Origin: Astropecten irregularis
Lineage: Eukaryota; Echinodermata; Asteroidea; Paxillosida; Astropectinidae
DNA: 64,000 nucleotides
Assembly: GCA_963971285.1 (NCBI GenBank)
Contig: OZ020254.1
Span: 11,904,001-11,968,000 of the forward strand
Direction: 5' to 3'
Below, piece after piece: positions 48,665 through 60,600 of this stretch. Within the stretch, counting starts at the first letter, position 1. Each line of letters opens with the position of its first letter. A program made the position numbers and the translations under genes. The notes below the pieces were generated by a model, which was not told the DNA's origin, did not search any database, and saw only the letters and a program-made list of their open reading frames with translations.

Positions 48665-51600
48665 CTGCAAAGGGAGAAAAACACACAAAAGTAGATGTAA
48701 GGGGAAAGAAACGAATCAAAACCCAGCGGCGAATCCAGGATTTTCCTAAACGGGGATGGGGCGTGGGAATAATATACATGAATGGAATAGCGACGGATGC
48801 AGTTTGGGCTATCGAAGCTAGCAGGTTAATTACGGCGGGTCTGACGTGACCTGCCAAATAAACTCTTTTTAGAGTCTCTCTCCCTCTCCACATAAAAACC
48901 CTACATTTTGTTGGGAAAAGGGGGCGTGATTCGCCCCTGAAAAGTGTCAAGATGGAGGAATGTGGCACGCCGTGGCCTAGTGGTCTGGCGTGTTGTACTC
49001 AATGTCGTGTGGTCAATCTACATATTGTGGGTTCGAATCCAGCCATGGGTTAATGGTGCTTGCGTCCTTGGGCAAGATGCTTTATCGCATATTGCTCCTC
49101 TTCACCCAGGTGTTAATGGACACCAGCGAGGGTATACATGTAGATGGCTTTGTGGTTTGATTAGGCTCTGTGCGCTTTAATAGTAGCCATGGATGTATAC
49201 TCCCCAGGGAGTTGAGATGGTTTCAGGAATGTAAATTATGGCCCAATGACGGATAATAATATATAAAGCGCATAGAGAATCTTTGATTATTATGCGCTTA
49301 TTAAGTATTATTATTATTATTAGGAAATATACAAACACAACATGCCTCGTTCGTACGGGCAAATAGTCTTGCCACAAAAAAAGAGAAAAATCAGTTTGAA
49401 AGTTTGTCAACGATACACTGGCCCGGTAAAACGCATGTTGCTTTTCCTTATAAGCATGTCCAGCATTACCTGGTAGTACACCAGATCCGGTGTGTTATCG
49501 TCGGGTGTCCATGTAAGCAAGCCCGGCGTAGGGTTGGCATCCTTGCAAACACGCATCAGGTTGGCACGGTAAGCCAGGAAACTATCGTAGTTATCCGGGG
49601 AAATCCCCAGACTCGAGACCTCCCATTCGCAGTATGGTCCATCTAAATCACAGAAAAATGGTCCAAAAATAAGTGAGCGAGTTTGAATCATGTTTTGATT
49701 AGCATTGTATGACTTGTATAGAATAACTTCAGACTCCGTTAATAAATGAACAGCTAGAATCCTAGGGCCTTTCTTAAAGCTCGGCTCCGGCTTCGTCTCT
49801 GTTTTCATACGCTGTAAATATAGGTTTTGGTTTTTCATTGAAGCTGAAGCTCTGTTGTCCTTTTTAAACCAGATAATCTACTTCCGAAATGCAGCCAAAA
49901 GCCTCTATTTTGATACCTGTAATTTTGAACTAAATTCTCGAAATGGACGCGGAGCAGGAGCCTGAGCCGGAGCCGAGCTTTGAGAAAGGCCCCTTGACTG
50001 CCATTGAAAATGTTATCCTGCAGCACACAACCTTCTTCCCAGGAAACGTTTTGTCTATTAAAGAAATCTTGTATACTGACATAAACAATTGATAAACTGT
50101 TTTTAAGACGTTTTGTAAATTAGGAACTTGAAAACGAACCATCCCAACAAAGAATAGATTCACCTCCTGCACTGTCCCTCAGTTTTTGACAGGAAAATTC
50201 AATCTTGATTTTGGAATGATGATAATGATGATGGTATCATAGACATAAGAAATGACTCTATCACAGTATTACATGTAAATATTATTTTGTTTTGAATGTA
50301 TGTCTTACCTGTAGGTCCAGCATAGATTGCCACGCCCTGTGTGAATAGAAAGGAGATAAAAACGAAAAATGACGTTAAGAGGTCACATTTTAGTCCAAGT
50401 AAAGTGTGGCAATCTGTACCGTTTTGTTGTTAGAATACTAATCTTATTTCCCCAACAAGTTTTCTGATTGCCATAACGGAGACGTCTGATTGTATGCACT
50501 GGTTGAGTGTCCTACTTGATATCGTGTGGTCACGAATTTCCAGATTGTGGGTTCGATTCCAGCCATGAGCTAGTGGTGCTTGCATCCTTGGGCAAGACGC
50601 TTTATCACATATTGCTCCCAGGTGTAAATGGGTACCTGCGGGGATAGAGATGGCTTTGTGGTTTGATTAGCCTCAGTGTGCTTAGAGCATTCGGTGCTGT
50701 ACACTGCCAAGTTCAGATGGTTTAAGGGGTGTTAGATTTGCTTTGAAAATATAATACTATAAATCGCAGGACGTGTGATGCATTGCAGCCCTATGTAGGA
50801 TGCGATGGGTTATCCTTCGCCAGTAACTCGTGTTACGATCGATCGTAAGGCTATAATAATTGGTGCCTTGACATAGTCAAGTAGAGTAGATTTGGGCCCT
50901 TGAATGCTCTGCAGAGGGTGCTCTGCTCAATGCTGGTACATGTATACTTTTCATTATGAACTGACCATCTTCTCAGCCGGTGTCTTCTGTGCGTAGCCTC
51001 CCTTATCGTCATCGGTGATATAGAAGGGGTGGTACTGGGCCGACAGGGAGGGGTCGTCCCCACCGAAGATGCGGAAGGTGTAACTCTTGCCTCGTTCGAC
51101 CGTTATCTCTGGAATCAGCAGGTCGTTAACATACCAGGCGATGCCCCAGCCCACCTTGCCTACACATGCAAACAGGCCAATGAAAGTGTTAGTGTTAAAA
51201 TGTCAACGAGTTTGTAGGCTTACGAATAAGGCAAAGTGATTGATCAAATAGACATGAAGATAACATTTTGTTTTGCCAGAACTTGTCAAAATATCATAGT
51301 TGCAAACGGTCATTTTATTCTAATTTGTTGATCCTTGGTATATAGTGGTATGTGCATGGTTTCATGGCTTCTGACTACCAAACGAACAAAGATAATTGAC
51401 TATTAGGGACACCACCACCGTAGTAAGAGTACCGGTATATAGAGTTATTCCGGAGGTTGCTGGTTCTAATCCAGTTCCAGTCATTTTTTCTTTGTTCACT
51501 TTGCAATAACTTATATTTCAGACAGTTTCCCTTGTGGTTATTTGATGGCTAAATTTATATAATTATTTATCAAGCTTCGTTGGAAAAATATCAATCTTTT

Positions 51601-54600
51601 TTTTCTAGTTTTGACTCGTTTCCCCGAAGATGGCGCCTAATAAAGCGATATCTGTAGTCTCTATAGATCCAGAGCTGAAAATCTTTAGCATACCGGTTAT
51701 TCCCGTGTACCCCCGTTCGCCTCCGGCTTGTCCGATTTCTATGGTGAAATTCGTCTCGTTCTCGATGCTAGAGGGCGCCCAGGGGGTAAGCTGCGTGCCA
51801 CCGCCGTCGGAGCCCGCGGTGAACGCGGGACAAGTCGTGGTTCCCTGACGCCCAAAATTGATGGCTAAATTGTCTGCAGAATACGGATACAATTTCTCCA
51901 TGTAAACTCTAAGTCCAAAATGGCTGCACCATATCCTTTTGTTTCTTCGTATACAGTCCCTCTTCATTATATTATTATTTATTCATTTATATATTGTTTA
52001 CACTGGCGTTACATCTCAGTGAAACACTGTTTCCAGCAATTACAATACATGTCGTAAAGTAGAAAACGGTAAAAATTATATATTACATAGCAGGCGTTAG
52101 TTGACAAGAGTTAGAGGCAAAGGAGATCTCTGGGATGTAGGCAAGGCGTTGAATGCCTGTGCTCCTTGCACTATGAATTTACGTTGACCGGATTTAGTTT
52201 TAATGGGACTACGATCTGTGGAGATCATAAGTTGAACCATTCTGAAGTTGTCATAAATTCTTCGTCATGAAACTATAGGAATTTCTCGAAAGAACTAGTA
52301 ATCTTGTAAGATTAAGGCTTGTTGAAAGATAGATAGGAATAACTATTTCCTGGAGGCCCGAGGCCAGAGGAAGTCCATAGAATAAGGGTGGAGATGAAAA
52401 ACGTCTTTGTCAATTTCAACCCGGCTCACTCAGGTGAAAGGTAACTGAGAGTGAAATGGCCAACTACCGTACATTTTGACTATTAAAACACCAATAAATA
52501 TTGGCCTTCATCTCGCTTGTGAGTTGTCCCATGCAACAATTGTTCAAGATGAGTAGTGAAACCAGTTGAATTCAAGAGCCAACATGGTACACCTGGTATT
52601 CACGACCCATCGTGGGCATGCATTCGTTAATTTGGCTTCGACAAAGATTTACCTATAACTTTCAGGCTATAAGGATGGTGATGGTAGAAACATACCGTTA
52701 AAAATGTTCTGCCTGAAATGATGAATTTATCAAGAAAAAAAGTAAAAACGAACGACCAAAACAATTGCAATCTTTTTTGAAAGATCAAAAATTATGGTGA
52801 AAAGATTTTTAACAATTCCGAGGGCGTTTTTCACTGTTTTCTCAAACTGTGAGCAACGTATGGGACTGGGAATTTCACAGATAACTGTTACTGTATCTTC
52901 CTTGATATATTTTTGCCAATTAATCTGCATTTCTTTGACAAAAACGTATGAAATGACCTCGTATACAATTGGATGAGGCTTTTACGTACCCATTGGAACT
53001 TTGGTGTGCTTAGCAACACGGCCATCGGGGTTGATGGGACCTATGGCCCAGGAGATGAATATGCTGCTGTCGGTAGGGATGGGCCTGTCCACGGAATCTC
53101 CTGCAAAATCAACAACCAACAAATAGCATTACCGTAAAACACCAGGAGAAAACCCTGTTGAAGATCCAACACAAATATGTCCGACTCTGGTTCACACTTC
53201 AGCAGATATATTTTTGTATTTCAACTTAATTCACCCCACTGCTCGTCATATAGCCCCTGGGAAAATACACGATTTTTACCATTGGGTCTTTACGAAAGGA
53301 AGCTTGAGGATTGGCTTGAATTTCATATTGCTACCGCCATTTTGTGTCCTAAATGAAAAGAAGGGCTTGACATCACACATGGCAAAGCTGGAACCTTTTC
53401 TTCGGCTTCGTCATGTGGCCCAATCCCTTCATTTCGTTTTGTGGGCCTCAAACGCCGGTGCAAGCCTAGTCTGAAGCCAGGAATCGATTTCGCCAAACTC
53501 TTCGTAACTTACTATCAATCGTAGGACTTTTTATGCATTGAAGCCCTACGTAAAACAGGCCCGCTATGATGGGTAATCCTTCGTAACTTGAGTAAAGACC
53601 GATCGTAGGGCTTCGTGAAAGCAACCCCTGGTTTCGTAAAGACCCTGTATGTGTTTTAATGATGGCATGATGTTTGTTATAGTAGTCAAACTAAGGCTGT
53701 ATACCATGGCCTTGATTTTGAAAATTTTTCAGGCAAGGCCAATTTAGAATCTTTGAACAATGGACAAAACTCAGCTCTGGAAAGGGCACGATTTCAAAAA
53801 GACCAATTCCTTGCATTTTCGTTTAGTACTTTGTAGTGTCCTTGCGTTGATCATTGCATCATCATAATTTAGCTATCATAGGCCTACCTGTGTTGAGCGG
53901 CCTGCTGTACGAAATTCTGGTGATGCCGTTGTTCGAATTCAGCTCCTCCAGCACGACGTTGTTCGAGCCCCCGACGGCAGATATGTCATCAGGGCAAGCA
54001 CCGTTACCGTCATTGACGGAGCACTGGAAGAGACAAACGAAAATGAAAATTCGGATGAAATTCGGCCACTAAAAAAACAAAAGGTCCTTGAATGCATCAA
54101 TGTGCGAAGACAATCTTTTGAGGGATCTGTTTCTTACTTTGGCTGATTACATTTGGTTTGAAAAAAGATTTGAGGCTTTGCATGGTGACAATTGGTATGT
54201 GGATCGGTTTGCGGAAACACCATAGTCGTTCGTACTTTCGCACTTCTATATCGTTTGCACTTCTCGTAAGGTCTCAATGTTTCGACTAGCCTGCTCAGCT
54301 AGTCCTCATTATTGGTTTGTTTCACCCACCTGTGCTTTGGACTGTAGATTGTAGTCCACAGCCATGGCAGACATTGTCTGCTGGTCCATCCAAGCCACCA
54401 CTACGTCAGAGCCGTCCATCAGTGTCCTGCTGTCCGATCCGCTCCGGCCAAACGACATGTAGTTACCCGGTGTCACACGGCCGGCCAGCTCGACTTTGAT
54501 ACTGTTGCCGTTTATTTTCCAGCTCACTTGGAACTCGTTATCTGCCAGCACCTCGCAGTGGTCGAAAGGCTGTTGAGACGCAAGGTTTTTCAGTTTTTAT

Positions 54601-57600
54601 TAACGGTTTGGAAATGACATAATTGCTAACACATCAACGGCTTCGTAATGAATTAAGATATGCTATCTGAAGTGATGAGAAGTGCTTTACATGCAGTTTC
54701 TAATAGCACAACCTTTCTGCTCTCTCAGGTCTTGCTCTTGAAAAAAATGATCCGTCAAATACATTTCCTTGAAAATATTGCTTCCAGATTTGGAAGCTTT
54801 CTCAAAGCTCGTTTCATTGAAGCAGAAACTTTGTTTTCTTGTTCAAACCAGAGAATGAACTTCCGAACCGCAGCTTAAAGTCTCTTTTTTGATACCCGTA
54901 GTTTCAAAATGGATTCACGAAATGGAGCCTGAGCCTGAGCCGGAGCTGGAGCCGAGTTTTAATGAAGGCCCGAGGTTTTCGAATAGCATGAACATCCGTG
55001 CGAATTTGGAGGGCTGGTTACTAATCGTATTGGCCGATTGGAAATATGTTTTCGTGGTTATCATATTGTGCTTAGTTTGCTTTGCATGTTTGCTATGAGT
55101 GGGCGGACCAAGTGTTTGGCAAACCTGGGAATTAAATGAGTGAGATTGATGTGAGCTTATGCAGATGGACAAAGTAGAGGCCACTCATCTCCACGGTGAG
55201 CATTCATTGATTCACGATCCGATTCCTCTGGTGACTTACCCTTTCTGGTAGCAGAGCGGGGATATTGAGCTGGCTAGGATCGATGTTCACGTGGCCGAAG
55301 TCCTGAGTAAAAATGACACACCACAGCCCCACGTGGTTGATGTCAAACACGGTCATCCCGTCAGGCATGGTGACAATGATCGTCTCTCCGGTGAAGGCAC
55401 GGTCCAGTCTCTGGTTGTTACCGGTGGCTGGTAAGCTGTGAAGACATCATCAAAATGTTGGATGAATGTTAGAAGAGTCTACAGGTCAAGTAGTCGTCAG
55501 CTGACTACTTTTGACAGCAATGGAGATGGGATCAGGTTGGCGTAGAGCTTCTTTCCCCGCCTTTCACCTCTGTGGACCGCTCGGTCCATAAGTGGATTGG
55601 GTTTTCAGTCCCTATACCTAATTCTGTGGGTTTTACCCAGAATATTACTCTGGGGTTTTCCTCCCACCTCTAAAACTGTATCTTCTTCTCATCATCTTAA
55701 TTCCATAAAATGTTTCATCAGGCTTGCGAGCCACGGTGCCTAGGGCGTTTTTGAGGAATCCTTGGTTTCATTACCATAAATAAATAAATAATGATCATAA
55801 TGACTGTAATGCCTACTGATATCATGACAAAACTCACTCTGGCTTCCAGATAAGCTTGATTCCGTTGGATGTTGGGTTTGGTGTGGTTCCAGCCCAAAAG
55901 TAGGCATCTACAAAAACAGAGAGACAAATGACAATTATTCCTGAGTATACGAACCAAAAATGAGGCACGAAAACCCCTTCCATGTTTATCATGGTCGAGT
56001 TTTAGCAAATATCACATAGTACTGAAGTGACTGGCTTGTCATTTTTAATCGAAGACTCATGTTATTCTCCACCCTGTTCCTGATCTCCACACCAACTCCC
56101 AGCTCTCAACTCCGGAACTCTTTACCTGCCGACCTGTTAGTCCCACACTCTTATGGCTTGTCCAGGTTTAAGCGTAACTTTAACACACACACACACACAT
56201 ATCTCTTCCTCTTAATTTATTATGCTCAGTTTTCTCTTCTATTGCCTTTTCTTTTTCGCCCTCACCTTGAGTGGCCTTCTGGGGTCTTGAGGTTGCACCC
56301 AAGTAAATAAACTCCCATAAACAACAGTGACAACTCTTAATAATTCAAAAATCATTTTAAAATACACAGAACTCTCACAGGTGTTCAGATTGCACAGAAA
56401 AAGGATGATGAACATGTCACCTTTCATTTTCTTTTTATTTTATGGTGGGTTGACCATTGAATTTTTGAGATATAATGTACTCATTTTCAGCTGACCACCC
56501 CTAAAACAAGGTATGGATCACTCCAGTCATTTAAAAAACATCTCTCTGCAAAGCGGCTTAAATAGACCCACTCTCTCACCCAATTGCATAAAAAATGGTC
56601 ACAAATGGAAGCCCAGGGTCCAGGCAGGAGGTCCAGTGCCCCTTTTGTCTCAATCCTTTGACTTCATGTTTCTCAGAACTCTCTCATTTATAATATATTG
56701 AGTGCTTAACTTTTATTAATGAGCTCGGCGAACGGTTTTGGGGACTACTTGTATTTACTTGGGTGCACCCTTGATGACCAGATCTACTCTGACGACCAGG
56801 TCGCCGATATCGGAGCACGGAGCTCATTTCATGTGCATTATTCACAACTTCAACTCACCAGGGGCACTTCCGTCGTAGAAGAGGTTTTCAAACCTCAGAG
56901 TCTTGGGGTCCAGCACCTTAACGCTGTCGGCTCGTACCCGGTGTGCGTAGGTGGGTAAGACGCCTAAATCGTGCACGGCAGGAGCCACGAAATTGGAAGC
57001 AATCTCCACGGTCCCAAAATTAGCCTAAGGTTAATGTAAAGACATAATACATCGTGAGTTTACGAGAATGAAACTCAGAAACTCAGTAAATATATCGTAC
57101 ATTAGAACGGAAAGGGATAGTCATCACGGTAGATATGGGAAAAGGGTGATCAAAGTCACTCGATGTCGTGTTGCTGTTAGCGACGTTTCGGCTGCTGGAA
57201 CTGCTAGCCTTCATCAGGCAACTGAAGAACTGCATTGCGTGACATCGATCACCTTTTCCTCTGATAAATATACATTGGCATCAATCTATTGAAACCGAAA
57301 TGAATTTGGGTCCACATTTCCATAAAACACAGACCGTGCAGCTGGAATGAGCCTCTTCCCACCTCTACTATAAGGTCACATAATTTCGATAACTGATTCC
57401 ATCTCCGGAACGTCACTGAAAATAATTAAATGGTGTATTCTCGATTAACAAATGTCGGTATATAAGGCCGAGGCCAAACATTTCACCCAAAGTATGCTTG
57501 GGCATTTTCTACCATTATCAGTATGTCAGATGTACATACATACCTGAAATTGGCGACACCATACGGATAGCCATGTGTAGTCAGTCACAACTGCACCGGA

Positions 57601-60600
57601 CGGGAGATCCACCTGCAACTCCGCATTGCTGAATCTTCCCAACTTTTCATTACTGATATACAAATCAAGAACAACAACTACAATGGATTATTATCAGTTT
57701 AAGTAAATAACTATAGACCTCAATGTTCTGAAGACTTGTTTTTAATTAGCAAAACCATGTAGTTGTGTCCCCGCGAAATTTCGAAACTGTTCGTTATTCA
57801 GATGGTATACTAATATGTGCACCATCAAAGTGGTAGTCCACTTTAAGTATCTTGGTGCATATTGTAGTGGAGATGGCTCCATCACCAAATAATTCAACCA
57901 CAAAATAGGCAAAGCATCAGGAGCATTCAGAGAATTAAATGCAGTATGGAAAGGCCGGCATATCAACTTGGAAGCAAAGATGCAGTCCACTCTACACTGT
58001 ATGCTGCTGAATGCTGGAGCCTTACACAGAGAGAAGAGGCTCGCCGAGATGCTTTCGACGTGCGATGTTAGAGGAAGATCTTGAGGATTGTCTGGTCTCA
58101 ACCCATACATGGAGAAATTTCATTCAGAGAGATCTCTCACTCCTAGACACTAGGTGGTCAGTTGAAGATGCAGAAGTGGCAGCTCAAGACCGGTCCATTT
58201 GGAAGTTGGAATTAGTCAGGCAGCAAGTGTTGATACCGCATGGAGCTTTCCAGTTAATAGTATTAGTTATACATTATACTTACGGGTTCATTGAATCGAC
58301 AGCCAGTATGATGCCGGTGGAGTCCGGTCCAGACGTGCTCCCAATCCATAAGAAGGCATCTGTAGCAAAGACAGAGTATAAAGACCCAGGGTTCATATTC
58401 AGGGGTCATTTTCCCTAACTCATCGTAACTTACTATCAATCGTAGGACTTATGATACATTGGCAGCCGTATGTAGGATGTGATAGGTTATCCTTCGTAAC
58501 TCGTGTTAAGATAGATCCTAGGGCTTCGTGAAATCGACCCGAGGTACCACCGTAACACAAATCTTACCTGTACCGTTTTGTCGCAATCAGATTTCAATTT
58601 CATTTTCTGTGAGGATAAATCCACTTCTTCAGGCACAAATGGTCCAGTTTTTGAGAAACAAACCCATGGACCGACAGAATATAATCATGATACAACTAAT
58701 GCTAATTGCTAAAGTCTCAATAATCACTCTATGTATAAAATTAATGTGATGGAATTGTTCAGTGACTGGTACCTGTTTTAGAAGTGATATGTCATCAGCA
58801 AACATGATTGTTTTTGGGAAGTACAAACCTCAAGCATTTAGCAATGAACTTCAGGTAGTTTCGTTTCCTCAAAAGATTTGGATTTTTCCGGGAATCTTGT
58901 GTTACATATAGTGATGGCTTGCTCACACATAGATAATGTACTTGTGCGTTTTCAAAATGGTTAACGTTTCGATTTGCCTGCTAATGTCTATTATATAAAG
59001 TACCATACTTTGGGCAAAATCTTCTTGAGCTCTTCTTAAAACTCCCGGCTAAGTCTTCGGTTGGTTTCAATGTGCATGCACTACCGTGATTCGGGTGGAA
59101 GCAGTAGCCAGAGCCTCTGCCGTGAGCCAAGTTGTCAAGAATTTAACGGGAAATGATCCGTTAATTACCTGGTGCAGTTCCATCGTAGGCAAATCCTCGG
59201 ATGATGAGTCTCGTCGAGCTTGCTGCGTACACCGTACCCGTTACTCCGTGAGCCAATGTGGAAAAACTACCGATCAGTTTGCCGTAGTAGGGCGCGGATA
59301 AGGTGGTGCTAACTGCAAGGGGAAAACAAGAAAATGTCGTATTTGTTTGGAGATTATAATGAAGGCTTAGCTATCTGTTTAAACTTCCAAGCCGAAACCA
59401 ATATGGCCAATTTAAAGCTATGCTTCGGCTCCATTCTGTTAAAGGGATTGCATACGTTTGGTAATTTGAGCCTACTGTTTGTTTCAAACCAATATAATTG
59501 TATATATATACCTTAAAACTAACCTGTGAAAGTTTCAATTCAAAAGGTTGTAGCGTTTTTGAGATTTTGGCGACAAACTAGAGCGGTTATTTCACGCCAG
59601 AGAACAGTTAGTCAATAGCTGAGAAGCGTTACGGCCATAACGCTTCTCAGATTTATAATTTTTGGAGATAAAAAGTGACATATTTTTCCATAACCGCGGT
59701 ATTTCGAATTGAACGTTTCTCAATATGCATTATACTATCCAAAGCAGCTGTACTTCTCACCAAGTAAGTTTTTATTGCCATAAATTTTCAGAGTCATTAC
59801 CAAACGTATGCAATGCCTTTAATGTAGGCTGAACAAAGTGGCCGAGGCGTCTGGCATGACTTTTGTTTGAACAATTTGGAAATTTGATTTTCAGCTTATG
59901 AATGACTGAGACTAAGTCAGCACCATTAATCGAAGGTTAGGAAAAGGCCTCCATACACGAAATTACGGTCCCAAAACATTGAATGCCCGTGTAACTTGGA
60001 ATCTATAACCGTTCAGTTCAAAACGAGTCAACCGCTGCCTGTCGAAAAATTGAACATTTTGTGATGATGAAAATTAATGCTAGAAGAAGAGTAAAAACTT
60101 CGAGCGTAGACTGACATCATTGTGATTGAGAATCAAACTTAGTCCTCTATTTGGGCACTTTTGGGGAACACAATTAGCAATTTTCAGCAAACAATATAAT
60201 GGACATTTTCAATAGAAGGCAGGATACACTCCGTGTCTTCAAGATAGATTTAAACCAGGCAAAACCAAACCCCGGCCCAACTTCCAACCACCCCACCCAC
60301 CCACCCCACCCCAACCAATTTCAAATCAAAAACAGTGTTAGATACCGGCGAGGCAACTACGACCGACACGTTTTAAAAAGGCAACTATTTTAGGTCATTA
60401 ACTTAAATTCGTTTTGATAAAGAGTATGATAGTGTACCAATATTTTCAAGAAATGCTGTATTAGGTGCATTCGTTTAATTAGCTAACACGGGTCAACCCT
60501 TACTGGGAATGGTCGTGTTTTACTGCACAAAACAAGCGAGAGAATGGGGACGAGGTTGACCCAGGGGAGCTAAACGAATGCACCCTATAAAAGCCTCCAA

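Noticed and set aside
48345-48968. 207-residue open frame on the - strand
   Set aside because: It overlaps the last Skeletor-like exon in another frame; its repeated CRPHR peptide is the minisatellite read out of frame.
57742-58110. 122-residue - strand open frame inside the Skeletor-like gene
   Set aside because: It is antisense to the LINE fragment on the + strand, which accounts for the sequence.
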